DNA from: Halosolutus gelatinilyticus
GTDB lineage: Archaea; Halobacteriota; Halobacteria; Halobacteriales; Natrialbaceae
Direction: 5' to 3'
DNA length: 64,000 nucleotides
Assembly (NCBI RefSeq): GCF_023028105.1
Contig: NZ_CP095491.1
Location: 3,658,001 to 3,722,000 of the forward strand
The translations under genes were made by a program, and so were the position numbers. This document shows, one piece after another, positions 35,285 to 44,807 of this stretch. The notes under the pieces are model-generated. The model did not search any database. It was given only the letters and a program-made list of their open reading frames with translations, and was not told where the DNA came from. Numbering within the stretch: the first letter of the stretch is position 1; each line of letters begins with the position of its first letter.

Positions 35285-36412
35285 TCAGACCCCGAACGTC
35301 GCCCGAAGCATGTCGCGGGTGCCCGGGCCGAGGCCGACCGCGACGACGACGATCATGAACAGGTAGGCGTACTGTGGGCTCTCATCGAAGAATTCCCTGT
35401 CGAAGAGGCCGATCACGAGCACTGCCGCGGCGATCTTCACGAGCAGGAACGGCCACGCCGCCCCGGTCACGGCGACGACTTCGGGGGGAAGGATCGCGCC
35501 CGTGTACTCAACGATCGCCGCGTTGACGGGGTGTTTTGGGACCAGGTTGTTCGGGAGGCCGAAGGCGGTCGCCCAGTCGAGGCCGATCACGTTCGCGACG
35601 CCGTCGATCGCGTGCGCCCAGATGACGACGATCCCCATGTACCGCGTGCCGCGGTTGATATCGGGAGCGATCCGCTCGATCGCGATCCACGTGATCGCCG
35701 TCACGACCGTCGCGCCGACGAGCGTCGTGACGAGGAGGAGCGGATACGTCGTCGCGTACTCCTCAGTTGCGGCGGTGTAGCCGAGGTAGCCGACCGTAAC
35801 CGCGAGACAGGTGCCGCCGATCGCCGCGAGCGGGTACTCGTAACCCGGGACGTAGTCGTTCCGGTCGAGCCAGACCGAGACCACCACCGCCACCAGCGCG
35901 ATCAGGAAGACGGTGAAGTAGATCAGCGGGCTGATTAGAAACCCGACCCACGGGAGGCCGATCGCGAGTTCGCCGGTCTCGCGGTAGGCGGCGACGTTCG
36001 CGTCCTCGACAACCCGTAGGGCGCCTCCGAACAGGAAGAACGGGAACAGCCCGTAAAAGCCCGCACGGTAGCGCTCGATCTCCAGGCGCTGGATGAGGAA
36101 GATGACGCCGATCGCCATGAGGATCAGCGTCGGAATGTAGCCCGCGTAGGAGACGAACGTGTAGCCGGGCGCGGCGGTCGGCCCGGCGCCGGCCGGCGCG
36201 TCGTTACAGTGTACCTGCTGGCCGTCGGCCCACGCGATGCAACTCCAGCCGTGGGCGTCGGCGACGACCGGCCCCCAGTAGTACTGCCAGATGAGGTCGA
36301 CGTAGATCCGCTGCGGGAAGGCCAGCGCGGCGAGCGCCACGCCGGCGGCGAGGACCGCGACGGTCGCGGCCCAGAGCCGTTCGGCCCCGTACCGCTCGAT
36401 GTACTCGTCCAT
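35285..36412 (-). CDS. DUF63 family membrane protein
   Basis: A 375-residue polytopic membrane protein with about nine hydrophobic segments. Typical family stretches include [20 protein letters not shown] near the start, [14 protein letters not shown] and [22 protein letters not shown]63 is an archaeal family without a proven function. An insertion with two Cys ([13 protein letters not shown]) lies in an external loop. It is between the IMPase gene and the DUF2391 gene, all leftward. Confidence 0.88.
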   Translation of the reverse strand: MDEYIERYGAERLWAATVAVLAAGVALAALAFPQRIYVDLIWQYYWGPVVADAHGWSCIAWADGQQVHCNDAPAGAGPTAAPGYTFVSYAGYIPTLILMAIGVIFLIQRLEIERYRAGFYGLFPFFLFGGALRVVEDANVAAYRETGELAIGLPWVGFLISPLIYFTVFLIALVAVVVSVWLDRNDYVPGYEYPLAAIGGTCLAVTVGYLGYTAATEEYATTYPLLLVTTLVGATVVTAITWIAIERIAPDINRGTRYMGIVVIWAHAIDGVANVIGLDWATAFGLPNNLVPKHPVNAAIVEYTGAILPPEVVAVTGAAWPFLLVKIAAAVLVIGLFDREFFDESPQYAYLFMIVVVAVGLGPGTRDMLRATFGV

Positions 36413-36437
36413 GATCGGTATCCTTCTCGGCGGGCGC

Positions 36438-37274
36438 CTAATGGTTCCGGTTTCCCGACCGGTTAGTCGAGTTATTCGAGTCGATCTCGTGGACGGCCGC
36501 CAGCAATTCGTCGTGAATTCCCCCGTTCGACGCGACCAGCCCCCGACTGTCGTGGCGCCACCGATCGCCGTCGAGGTCCGTGACGGTCCCGCCCGCCTCG
36601 CGGACCGCGCGGACGCCGGCGACGCTGTCCCACGGGTTCATCCGCACGTCCGTGACGACGCCGTCGAACGCCCCCGAGGCGAGCAGCATCAGTTCGAGTT
36701 GCGCGCAGCCGAACCGGCGCATGTCGTCGAACCGCGTGACGATCGATCGGACGAGTGCGGCGTACCGATCGCGCTCGTTCAGGTCCCACCACGCGGTCGG
36801 ACAGACGGTGCAGGTCTCGGGATCGGTCGCCTCGCTGACCGACACCGACTCGTCGTTGCGAAAGATCCCTTCGGGACCGACGCGATACGTATCGCCGAGC
36901 GCCGGAAAGACCGCGCCCCCGGCGATCGGTTCGCCGTCCTCGACGGCGGCCACGGCCGTCCCGAACGCGCGGATGCCGTCGACGAAGTTGTTCGTCCCGT
37001 CGATCGGGTCGACGATCCAGGCCGGCCCCGTCTCCGGAACCTCCTTCAGCGCATCCTCCTCCTCGCCGACGATCGGCTCCTCCGGGAACGCCGATCGGAT
37101 CCGCTCGATGACCGCGGTCTGGGCGTCCCGATCGGCCTGCGTCACCACGTCCGTCTTGCTGCCCTTGAGTTCGACGTCGATCCCGGTTCGAAAGCTGTCG
37201 GCGGCGACGTCCGCTCCCGCGGCGGCCGCCCGAACCGCGACGTCCGCTCGTCGCTGCGCATCGGAGTCGCTCAT
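36438..37274 (-). CDS. Inositol monophosphatase-family phosphatase
   Basis: A 278-residue Mg-dependent, Li-sensitive type phosphatase. The three metal motifs are intact: [23 protein letters not shown], and [17 protein letters not shown]. Archaeal members act on inositol phosphate and/or fructose 1,6-bisphosphate, and which applies here cannot be told. The C-terminal tail ([12 protein letters not shown]) is Asn-rich. It ends 25 bases before the DUF63 gene, so they may be co-transcribed. Confidence 0.88.
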   Translation of the reverse strand: MSDSDAQRRADVAVRAAAAGADVAADSFRTGIDVELKGSKTDVVTQADRDAQTAVIERIRSAFPEEPIVGEEEDALKEVPETGPAWIVDPIDGTNNFVDGIRAFGTAVAAVEDGEPIAGGAVFPALGDTYRVGPEGIFRNDESVSVSEATDPETCTVCPTAWWDLNERDRYAALVRSIVTRFDDMRRFGCAQLELMLLASGAFDGVVTDVRMNPWDSVAGVRAVREAGGTVTDLDGDRWRHDSRGLVASNGGIHDELLAAVHEIDSNNSTNRSGNRNH

Positions 37275-37370
37275 TGGTTGCGGTCCACCGACCGGCGAAA
37301 AGGATCTACCGGTTCGGGTCGACCGCGCGCTACTCGGTCCGTCCGCCGCGATCGGTTCGTCGGACCCGAC

Positions 37371-37793
37371 TCATCTGACGACGGTCACCGGAACCGGCGA
37401 CCGCCGAACCACGTGTTCTGCGACGCTCCCGAGCAAGAACCGGGCGGCACCCTCCCGCCCGTGGCTACCAATCACGACGCCGTCCGCGTCGGTTTCGTCC
37501 GCGAAGGAGACGATGGTTCGAGCGGTATCGCCGAGTTCGCGGACCGTTTCCATCTCGCGATCGTGTTCGGCGGCGATCCGCTGTGCGTCTTCGAACAGCG
37601 CGTCGGTCTCCCGGTTCGCGTCCTCGTACCACCCCTCGAAGGTCTCGCCGGCGACGATTCGGTTTATCCCCGCCTGTGGGTCGATCACGTGGAGCGCGAC
37701 GACCGACGCGTCGGGGAACGTCCTGAAGGCGTACGCGAGCGCCTCGGCCGCCAACGACCCGCCGTCGATCGGAACGAGGATTCGATCGCCCAT
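37371..37793 (-). CDS. Universal stress protein (UspA) family
   Basis: A 140-residue single Usp domain. MGDRILVPIDGGSLAAEALAYA is the usual opening and VVIGSHGREGAARFLLGSVAEHVV the ATP-binding G-x2-G-x9-G-S region (GSHGREG...GS). It probably binds ATP. A leftward TATA-like ATTTATT at 37817-37823 gives a leaderless start at 37793. Confidence 0.9.
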   Translation of the reverse strand: MGDRILVPIDGGSLAAEALAYAFRTFPDASVVALHVIDPQAGINRIVAGETFEGWYEDANRETDALFEDAQRIAAEHDREMETVRELGDTARTIVSFADETDADGVVIGSHGREGAARFLLGSVAEHVVRRSPVPVTVVR

Positions 37794-37816
37794 ACTCTGC
37801 CGTCACTCCTCGAAAC

Positions 37817-37823
37817 AATAAAT
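37817..37823 (-). promoter_or_regulatory. TATA box of the Usp gene
   Basis: ATTTATT (leftward) is 24-30 bases before the ATG at 37793. Confidence 0.55.
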
Positions 37824-38064
37824 CGGTGGCAGAACGTGGGAGATGCGTCTGGAACGGTCCGTGCGCGAAACAAATATTCTCGATCATTCTCGGCGGTGAG
37901 ACGCAACAGATTACATCTCGACTGGGTATTCGGCCAATAGTGAGTTTGAATTGATTCATCCCCGCGCCATTTCACCCGCGTTAATGGGCGGCGTACAGTC
38001 CGAATGCCCCTTGTGTTATTATTCGAATTACAGCACTATCTACTCCACCTATCACCCGCACTAT

Positions 38065-38184
38065 TCAACGATCAGGGAACCACTTCTGATTACAATTTGT
38101 ACATTTAAGTTCAACATTCGTTTCTGGTTCAAGTAGTAAACTGGAATTTTCCGGACCACAGTTAGGGCAAATATCACTCTCCAT
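38065..38184 (-). CDS. 39-residue zinc-ribbon microprotein
   Basis: The ATG at 38184 opens a frame beginning MESDICPNCGPENSS, and later KCTNCNQKWFPDR before TGA. Two CPxCG-like pairs, C-x2-C (CPNC) and C-x2-C (CTNC), 18 residues apart, make a complete zinc ribbon. Codons are AT-rich (TTA, CTA, AAT, GAA), unlike neighbouring genes, suggesting a foreign source or low expression. Haloarchaea are known to have many functional CPxCG micro-proteins. No ribosome site is seen. Confidence 0.7.
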   Translation of the reverse strand: MESDICPNCGPENSSLLLEPETNVELKCTNCNQKWFPDR

Positions 38185-38688
38185 AGCCGTTTGTTGACTC
38201 TCGATGATGAAAAGTCGCCACTCATCACACGCGAGGTGTGAGAAAACGGGTTACAAAACAGCCTTCAGATCTACCTGCATACTTACCGTTCCCGCAATGT
38301 GGATTGTTCCACGCTACCTGTGTTAGCAGAGATATTCGAACGACGGAGTCGATTAGGAACGGCCGGACACCAGTTCATTGACTCCGTCTGGGCGAAACGA
38401 GAGGAATGATCACAGGTCGGATTTCCCACGAATCGAACGCAGCCTTCATTTCTCCCGCCCTAATCGCGCCTGACTCGACTGTACAATAGATTCCTGTACT
38501 GAACGCGAGTTTCATAGCTCAATCTGGAGAAAGGAGCCGTATTATCAACTACTGCCATTCAATTCATCGAGGTGCTTATAGAGGTGCATATCACGTAAGT
38601 CACCACTTCTGCCTACCCATGTACTGTTCCGGACGCGGAACCGAATAACAGCCCTAACCAATATTAATTTCAGGAGAGTTATTGCGAG

Positions 38689-38714
38689 GGAAGATCGCTG
38701 CGTGTTGATCTTCC
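38689..38714 (-). terminator. Hairpin just downstream of tRNA-Leu
   Basis: GGAAGATC (38689-38696) and GATCTTCC (38707-38714) form a perfect 8-base stem with a 10-base loop, starting 12 bases after the tRNA 3' end. It may terminate or guide 3' processing of the tRNA transcript. Confidence 0.5.
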
Positions 38715-38725
38715 GCATCTTACGA

Positions 38726-38808
38726 TGCGAGGGGAGGGAATTGAACCCACGAACGTCTACACGAGCGGATCTTGAGTCCGCCGCCGTTGGCCGCTTGGCT
38801 ACCCTCGC
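38726..38808 (-). tRNA. tRNA-Leu (anticodon CAA)
   Basis: An 83-base type II tRNA read leftward. Acceptor arms GCGAGGG and CCCTCGC pair; the D arm holds AGCC...GGC; anticodon stem GCGGA/TCCGC encloses CTCAAGA, giving anticodon CAA for UUG. A long variable arm follows, then T loop TTCAATT. One T-T mismatch lies in the T stem. CCA is not encoded. No intron is visible. Confidence 0.93.
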
Positions 38809-39032
38809 ACGCATGTCGTGATTGTGTCGTGCCGTATGAATACCCTGCGATTTTCGCTCCGGGTGTCGATCGATTCTCGCTTCGGTCGCCTCGGCGGGCC
38901 ACATATGTCGTCGGGATCGCGTCCGCTCCCCGGAACAGGAAACGGCCACGAGCGAGCTAGTGATCGCGTTCTCCCAGGAGACTGAATGGGCCGCACCGAC
39001 GGAGTTACCCGTCGTCCGAGCGAATCGCCGCC

Positions 39033-39518
39033 ATGGACGACCACACCCGCGACCCGACGGTCCCGGCGCCGGCGGGGGATCCGACCGGCTGGCTCCCGAC
39101 CGAGGACCGGTGGGAGCACGGGACGCTCCGGCGGGCGGTGATCCACGGCGTTCGGCTCTTCAACTCGGGCGAGTACCACGAGTCCCACGACTGCTTCGAA
39201 GACGAGTGGTACAACTACGGCCGCGGCTCCCTCGAGAGCATGTTCTGCCACGGGATGGTGCAGGTCGCCGCGGGCGCGTACAAGCACGTCGACTTCGAGG
39301 ACGACGGCGGGATGCGATCGCTCTTCCGAACCGCGTTGCAGTACTTCCGCGGCGTTCCCCGCGACTACTACGGCGTCGACCTCCTCGACGTCCGGACGAC
39401 GATCTCGAACGCGATCGACGAGCCGACGCGGATCGAGGGCTGGCTGATTCCGCTCGACGGGGATCGGCCGACCGCCCGGCCGATCGACTACGAGTACGCC
39501 GAGTCGCTCGACGCGTGA
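39033..39518 (+). CDS. DUF309 domain protein
   Basis: A 161-residue helical protein. The DUF309 signature is clear: [22 protein letters not shown], then a second helix region [16 protein letters not shown]. The conserved His/Glu/Trp pattern defines the family but no reaction is known. The ATG at 39033 is the natural start. It is separate from the deacylase gene downstream by 127 bases. Confidence 0.88.
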   Translation: MDDHTRDPTVPAPAGDPTGWLPTEDRWEHGTLRRAVIHGVRLFNSGEYHESHDCFEDEWYNYGRGSLESMFCHGMVQVAAGAYKHVDFEDDGGMRSLFRTALQYFRGVPRDYYGVDLLDVRTTISNAIDEPTRIEGWLIPLDGDRPTARPIDYEYAESLDA

Positions 39519-39645
39519 GTTTGACGCCGGGACGCACCACACATTCGTCTGGCACTGTTCATTGTCACCACGCATCGAGGATATCGGGTTCTGGGGGCCG
39601 GAACGGACCGAATCGCATTTCAGGCCGGGGACCAACTATCATCCG

Positions 39646-40443
39646 ATGAGAGTGGCACAGCTCGGGTCGGGGACGCCGGAGATCGCGGTCGTCGCCGGAA
39701 TCCACGGCGACGAACCCTGCGGCGTGAGAGCCGTCAAGCGGCTGCTCGACGATCGCCCGACCGTCGAGCGTCCGGTCAAATTGATCGTCGCCAACGAGGA
39801 GGCGCTCGAACGGCGGGTCCGATTCGTCGACGAGGACCTCAATCGGGCGTTCCCGGGCGATCCGGACGCGAAGACGCACGAGGGGCGGCTCGCACACCGG
39901 CTTGTCGAGGAACTCGAGGGCTGTCTCGCCTTCTCGATGCACTCGACGCAGAGCCACGCCGACCCGTTCGCGATCGTCAACGGGCTGAGCGACACCGCGG
40001 CCGAGATCTGTCCACAACTCCCCGTGGTCGCGATGGTCGAGACGAGCAACTTCTCGGAGGGGCGGCTCTTCTCCGCGGTCGAGACGATCGAGGTCGAGTG
40101 CGGCCTCCAGGGTTCCGAGACGGCCGCGGAGAACGCCGATCGGCTGACGCGCGCGTTCCTGACCGCCGTCGGCGCGTTGCCCGGCGACACGGTCCGCCGC
40201 GACCTCCCGGTCTATCGACTGACCGACGTCATCCGCAAACACCGGGCGGACACGTACGAGGTGTTCGTCGAGAACTTCGAGGAGGTCGAGGCCGGCGACC
40301 CCTTCGCCGCCGCCGACGGCGAGAAACAGGTCGCGGACGAGTCGTTCTACCCGGTGCTCATGTCCCCGTACGGCTACCGGAACGTCCTCGGCTACACGGC
40401 GGAGAAAATCGGCGTCCTCCGGTCGGCGACGACGGCCGAGTGA
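39646..40443 (+). CDS. Succinylglutamate desuccinylase/aspartoacylase-like zinc hydrolase
   Basis: A 265-residue M14-type zinc hydrolase. VVAGIHGDEPCG supplies zinc His and Glu (HxxE), FSMHSTQS the third ligand His, and VECGLQGSE the catalytic Glu region; DEDLNRAFPGD is the substrate Arg loop. It probably removes an acyl group from an amino-acid-like substrate. I chose the ATG at 39646; a TTG 84 bases earlier would add a poorly conserved leader. Confidence 0.85.
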   Translation: MRVAQLGSGTPEIAVVAGIHGDEPCGVRAVKRLLDDRPTVERPVKLIVANEEALERRVRFVDEDLNRAFPGDPDAKTHEGRLAHRLVEELEGCLAFSMHSTQSHADPFAIVNGLSDTAAEICPQLPVVAMVETSNFSEGRLFSAVETIEVECGLQGSETAAENADRLTRAFLTAVGALPGDTVRRDLPVYRLTDVIRKHRADTYEVFVENFEEVEAGDPFAAADGEKQVADESFYPVLMSPYGYRNVLGYTAEKIGVLRSATTAE

Positions 40444-40600
40444 GCGCCCGATCCCGGTTTCGGTTCCTTCGCTCGCGCTCGCCGATTATGGTTGTCGATC
40501 GGTACCGTCGATCGGTGCCGATCTTGTCGTTGGCCGAATGGTCCGCCTGCTTTACATCGCAACCCCAACCCCGAGAACGGAGACCGTCGAACGCCCGGTG

Positions 40601-41305
40601 ATGTCCCGTTCGACGTCGGCGCTCAAACGGTGGCTCGGAAACGGAGTCGCGATTACGATACCGCTCGCGGTGACGCTGCTCCTCCTCAGCGTCGTGGTGA
40701 ACTTCGTTCTCAGCGCCCTCTCGCCGGTGGTGCTCGCCGCGATCTACCTGTGGCCGAACGAACCATCCACTGTCGTCGTCCAGGCGACGACGCTGCTCTC
40801 GCTGCTCGGATTGGTCCTGCTGGTCGGGTTCGTCGCCGATCACACCTCCGGAACGCGCGTCTCGCGAACGGTCCACGAGACGGCGGAGTCGATTCCCGGC
40901 GTGAGCACCATCTATGCGAGCGTCCGCCAGGCCAGCGACGTCCTCGTCGACGACGACACCGACCAGTTTAAGGACGTCAAACTGGTCGAGTTCCCCCACG
41001 AGAACGCGCACATGCTCGGCTTTCTCACCTCGGAGACGCCGCCGGTGATCGAGGACTGCGTGGGGGAGCGCGACATGCGGACGATCATGATCCCGCTGGG
41101 ACCGAATCCGACGACGAACGGCTTCGTCGTCCACGTCTCGGACGAACACGTCCGCGACGTCGACATGTCGATCGAGGCCGCGGCCAGATCGATCGCCACG
41201 CTCGGCGTCGTCACCGAGACCAACGGGGACTCCGCCGCGACGGAGGGCACCGACGGATCCGATCGATCGACGGTCGTCGATCGGCCGTCCGTCGACGCCG
41301 ATTGA
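40601..41305 (+). CDS. DUF502 family membrane protein
   Basis: A 234-residue protein with two N-terminal membrane helices (ITIPLAVTLLLLSVVVNFVL and a second around LLSLLGLVLLVGFVAD) followed by a soluble domain: ESIPGVSTIYASVRQASDVL and FPHENAHMLGFLTSE are typical DUF502 segments. The acidic tail is Asp/Ser/Thr-rich. Role unknown. The start could also be the upstream ATG at 40538, but the added residues are not membrane-like or conserved. Confidence 0.85.
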   Translation: MSRSTSALKRWLGNGVAITIPLAVTLLLLSVVVNFVLSALSPVVLAAIYLWPNEPSTVVVQATTLLSLLGLVLLVGFVADHTSGTRVSRTVHETAESIPGVSTIYASVRQASDVLVDDDTDQFKDVKLVEFPHENAHMLGFLTSETPPVIEDCVGERDMRTIMIPLGPNPTTNGFVVHVSDEHVRDVDMSIEAAARSIATLGVVTETNGDSAATEGTDGSDRSTVVDRPSVDAD

Positions 41306-41407
41306 CGGCCCGCGAGGGGCGATCGCTCGTCGTCGTCGCGATCGGGGATGGACGTATCAGAACTCGTGTATGGAGGTATCTTCTGGCAGGGGATGGTAGG
41401 GGCGTGC

Positions 41408-42988
41408 ATGCCGAACGCATCCGACCTGCTCGTCACCTGCCTCGAAGCCGAAGGCGTCGAGTACGTCTTCGGCGTGCCCGGGGAAGAGATCGAGGAGTTG
41501 CTGTTCTCGCTTCGGGACTCGACGATCGAATTCGTGCCGACCCGCCACGAACAGGGCGCGGCGTTCATGGCCGACGTCTGGGGTCGGCTAACCGGCGAGG
41601 CGGGCGTCTGTTGTGCGACGCTCGGGCCCGGCGCGACGAACCTCATCACCGGCGTCGCGGACGCCCACCTCGACAAGAGCCCGGTCGTCGCGATCACGGG
41701 CCAGGGCGATCGGGATCGACTGCACAAGGAGAGCCACCAAGCGCTCGATATCGTCGACGTCTTCGAGCCGATCGTCGAGTGGAACGCCCAGATCGCCGAA
41801 CCCGAGATCGTCCCCGAATCGATCCGCAAGGCGTTCAAACTCGCCGAGTACGAGAAACCCGGCGCAACCCACCTCGAATTCCCCGAGGACGTCGCGGTGG
41901 AACCGATCGACGCCGGCCCGATCCCGATTCGCGACCCCGTCCGGCGGCCGGATCCGGACGACGCCTCGGTCGACCGGGCCGCGCGACTGATCGAGTCCGC
42001 CGAGTACCCCATCATCCTCGCGGGCAACGGGGCCGTTCGCACGCGCGCCGCCGACACCATCCGCAGCCTCGTCGATCGTCTCGGTATCCCCGTCGTCGCG
42101 ACGTACATGGGGAAGGGCGCCATCTCCGATCGGGAACCGGCCTCGCTGATGACCCTCGATTCCGGGCCGAACGACGAGGCCGCGCGGGCGATCGATCGCG
42201 CCGACTGCGTCGTCGCGGTCGGCTACGACATCGCCGAACACGATCCGGCGGGCTGGAACCCCGACCTCAAGAAGACGATCGTCCACGTCGACCACGAACC
42301 CGCGGAGGTGTACCGCCACTACAATCCCGACGTGGAGATCGTCGCGGACGTCGGTGCGGCGGTCGCGGCGATCGACGACGAACTCTCGGCGGAGGCGTGT
42401 TCGCTCTGGTGTCCCGAACTGCACGACAGCCTCCTCGAGACGGTGACGGCACCTCCGGACGCGGACGACCCGGTCACCGTCGAGAACGCCCTCCCGTTGC
42501 TGCGCGAAGCCATGGCCGACCAGGACGTGTTGCTCTCGGACGTCGGCAGCCACAAGATGGCGATCGCGCGATCGTTCCCGGTGTACGAGCCCAACACCTG
42601 CGTCATCTCGAACGGACTGGCGAGCATGGGTATCGCGGTTCCGGGCGCGATCGCGGCCGACCTCGCGGTCGACGCGAACGTCGTCGCCGCGACCGGCGAC
42701 GGCGGTTTCCTGATGAACGCCGCGGAACTGGAGACGGCGTCGCGACTCGACTGTGGCTTCACGGTGATCGTCTTCAACGACGAGGACTACGGCCTCATCT
42801 CCGAGAAACAGCTCCAGCACCGCGACGAGTACTTCGGGACGCGACTCACGAACCCCGACTTCGTGACCTTCGCCGAGAGCTTCGGGATCGAAGCCCGCCG
42901 TCCGGAAACCTGGACCGAGATCGATCGCGCGTTCTCGGCGGCGATTCCCTCCGACGACCTGACGCTGATCGAACTGCCGCTGGACTGA
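41408..42988 (+). CDS. Acetolactate synthase-type ThDP enzyme
   Basis: A 526-residue thiamine-diphosphate enzyme. RHEQGAAFMADVWGRLTG holds the catalytic Glu that activates ThDP. The cofactor motif starts GDGGFLMNAAELETA and ends IVFNDEDYGLI (GDG then N-D about 25 on). Sequence pattern is that of acetolactate synthase large subunit, closer to the catabolic AlsS form; no small regulatory subunit is nearby, in line with that. Substrate specificity is not proven. The ATG at 41408 (MPNASDLL) is preferred; in-frame ATGs at 41348 and 41393 are possible. Confidence 0.85.
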   Translation: MPNASDLLVTCLEAEGVEYVFGVPGEEIEELLFSLRDSTIEFVPTRHEQGAAFMADVWGRLTGEAGVCCATLGPGATNLITGVADAHLDKSPVVAITGQGDRDRLHKESHQALDIVDVFEPIVEWNAQIAEPEIVPESIRKAFKLAEYEKPGATHLEFPEDVAVEPIDAGPIPIRDPVRRPDPDDASVDRAARLIESAEYPIILAGNGAVRTRAADTIRSLVDRLGIPVVATYMGKGAISDREPASLMTLDSGPNDEAARAIDRADCVVAVGYDIAEHDPAGWNPDLKKTIVHVDHEPAEVYRHYNPDVEIVADVGAAVAAIDDELSAEACSLWCPELHDSLLETVTAPPDADDPVTVENALPLLREAMADQDVLLSDVGSHKMAIARSFPVYEPNTCVISNGLASMGIAVPGAIAADLAVDANVVAATGDGGFLMNAAELETASRLDCGFTVIVFNDEDYGLISEKQLQHRDEYFGTRLTNPDFVTFAESFGIEARRPETWTEIDRAFSAAIPSDDLTLIELPLD

Positions 42989-43126
42989 CGGGGCGATCGA
43001 CGGGCGACCTCCGGTCCGATCGCTGACGCAGGTTCGAACGATCGAGATCCGACCGGCGATAGAGATGACAGTATGATTACGCGACACGACGCAACTTCTA
43101 TCCCGTTGACGACCATACCTCCGCCC

Positions 43127-43471
43127 ATGGACTTCCCACCGAACCAGGGGCTCGATCAGGAAGAGGTCGACGAACGCGTCGCAGCGGCGATCGAAGAGAA
43201 CGAGGTCGTCCTCTTCATGAAGGGAACGGAACTCATGCCGCAGTGTGGATACTCTCGACGGGCGCTCGGCCTGATCGATCAGTACCGGGACGACTACGAG
43301 ACGGTCGACGTCCTCGAATCGCTCGACGAGTACCGCGCGGCGCTCGACGAGCGCAGCGGCTGGGAGACCATCCCCCAGACGTTCGTCGACGGGGAGTTCG
43401 TCGGCGGCTCGGACGTCCTCGCGGAACTCGAGGAGCGGGGTGAACTCGCCGAAACGCTCGGGAAGAAGTAA
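43127..43471 (+). CDS. Monothiol glutaredoxin
   Basis: A 114-residue thioredoxin-fold protein. VVLFMKGTELMPQCGYSRRAL has the CGYS monothiol active site (CGFS-like), TIPQTFVDGEFVGGSD the cis-Pro and thiol-binding region. CGFS glutaredoxins carry or transfer [2Fe-2S] clusters; the natural thiol partner in haloarchaea would be gamma-glutamylcysteine, made by GshA. The ATG at 43127 gives a normal N terminus. Confidence 0.9.
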   Translation: MDFPPNQGLDQEEVDERVAAAIEENEVVLFMKGTELMPQCGYSRRALGLIDQYRDDYETVDVLESLDEYRAALDERSGWETIPQTFVDGEFVGGSDVLAELEERGELAETLGKK

Positions 43472-43533
43472 TCGCACCGTCACGATCGATGGTACATTTA
43501 TGTTGACAGACAGTTGACGCAGTTAATAGCAGA

Positions 43534-43541
43534 TCATATAA
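43534..43541 (+). promoter_or_regulatory. TATA box of the 43594 gene
   Basis: TCATATAA is a near-consensus TATA element. With a start site about 26 bases on, the leader would be about 30 bases. Confidence 0.6.
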
Positions 43542-43593
43542 GTCACGCGCTCGTACTAGGAACCCAGCGACCGTCGTCGTACACCTTCCCACT

Positions 43594-44175
43594 ATGTCAA
43601 CAGAGGAATCCAGACACGTATATCGGCTGCACTCCACCCTCGAACTACCGCTCGAAGACCTCCGCGAGCACGTCGCGGAGGCCGAGTTTCCGGACGGGGT
43701 AACGGACGTCGAGATCACGCGCCGAAACAACACGCTCATTCTCAAAGCCGTCGCGGAGGACGAATCCGTCAGCAAGTACACGCCGACGGCCCAGCTCAAG
43801 GCGAGCGTCACCGAAAACCGCGTCTACGAGGAGGACCCGGACGAACGACGCAACTCCTTCCGCTGGGACGAGGACGAGGAAGAGGAGATCGAGTCCGAAC
43901 TCGTCGAGTTCGCCGCGTTCAAGGGCGATCGCGAGACCGTATTGCAGAACTCGCTGCTGCAGTACGAGATGTTCCTCGTTCTCTGTGACATCGCGAAGGC
44001 AGCCGAGAAGGGGACGCTAACCGCGATTTCGGAACGCGGCGGGGAGCTGGAGGCGACGCGGATCGTCGAAGGCGACGTTCGGCCGGCCAACATCGAAGTC
44101 GTGGAGGGGCCGCGAGACACCGGCTCCGGACAGGGCGGCGTCAACTGGCGGGACAACAAGTTCATCAGCGACTGA
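43594..44175 (+). CDS. Conserved acidic haloarchaeal protein, unknown function
   Basis: A 193-residue soluble acidic protein. It begins MSTEESRHVYRLHSTLELP and has a beta-rich first half (VTDVEITRRNNTLILKAV), an Asp/Glu-rich hinge (about residues 88-100), and a helical second half (DRETVLQNSLLQYEMFLVLCDIAKAAE in outline). It ends RDNKFISD. I do not recognise a named family. It has its own TATA box and no tight neighbours. Confidence 0.8.
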   Translation: MSTEESRHVYRLHSTLELPLEDLREHVAEAEFPDGVTDVEITRRNNTLILKAVAEDESVSKYTPTAQLKASVTENRVYEEDPDERRNSFRWDEDEEEEIESELVEFAAFKGDRETVLQNSLLQYEMFLVLCDIAKAAEKGTLTAISERGGELEATRIVEGDVRPANIEVVEGPRDTGSGQGGVNWRDNKFISD

Positions 44176-44336
44176 CGCCGGCGACGAACGCCGTCCCGAT
44201 CCTCGACGGACGGTAGTGACGAATATACCGAGCGCCGACGCGCGATCGCGTCACCCGGATCACGTCCCGATCGCCCGACGCATCAACGAATAGGACTACG
44301 AGAAAGCCTATCTCAGTCGGAGCGATACGGAAACCC

Positions 44337-44654
44337 ATGAACGATCCGGGAACGTATTCGATCGTCGGTCGGCTGGCGGTGGCCGGCTTCGTGATGATCG
44401 CACCGACGCTGCTCTTTTTGGGGCTGGTTCGTGGACTGGAACACCTGCGCAACGACGCGTTCATCGACGAGTGGCTCCGAAAGGAGGGGCGCGATCCGGC
44501 GGCGCTGGAAAACGACGACGTCCTCGCCGTCCTGGCCGACGGCGTCGGTCTCGACCCTGACGGATCGACGGACAGCGACTGCCTGCTCTGTGGCGCGCCG
44601 AACCGATCTGACGGGATCTACTGTCAGGATTGTCTCGGACAGTTCTCGTCGTAA
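44337..44654 (+). CDS. Membrane-anchored zinc-ribbon protein
   Basis: A 105-residue protein. One hydrophobic helix lies at residues about 10-31 (LAVAGFVMIAPTLLFLGLV); the rest is acidic and faces the cytosol. The C terminus has CLLCGAPNRSDGIYCQDCLGQF, two C-x2-C pairs that make a zinc ribbon. The layout suggests a membrane-tethered metal-binding or protein-binding module. No partner gene is obvious. Confidence 0.75.
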   Translation: MNDPGTYSIVGRLAVAGFVMIAPTLLFLGLVRGLEHLRNDAFIDEWLRKEGRDPAALENDDVLAVLADGVGLDPDGSTDSDCLLCGAPNRSDGIYCQDCLGQFSS

Positions 44655-44807
44655 CGTCCCGCGTCCTCGTCGAACACACCGCGAAAATCCCCGGCGCTGA
44701 GCGAGAGCGGTGCCGTCGATCGAGGGAGACCGGAACGTCGGCGCAGTCGGCAGTAGCCGGATCGAGTCGACCGGAATCGAACGGAGCCGATCGGTGACCG
44801 GATCCGA

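Larger units (their letters stand above)
37824..38725. other. AT-rich island of about 900 bases
   Basis: Base composition drops sharply from the flanks. The only gene I can support is a 39-residue zinc ribbon. Other content: a perfect inverted repeat GACGGAGTC (38342-38350) / GACTCCGTC (38380-38388), and a hairpin after the tRNA gene. No transposase or integrase was recognised; the island may be an eroded insertion beside the tRNA gene. Confidence 0.5.

Noticed and set aside
38342-38388. Inverted repeat GACGGAGTC/GACTCCGTC as an insertion-sequence terminus
   Set aside because: No transposase remnant could be recognised on either side, so it is recorded only as a hairpin in the AT-rich island.
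38545-38949. Leftward 134-codon frame across tRNA-Leu
   Set aside because: It runs through the tRNA gene and has no protein-like features.
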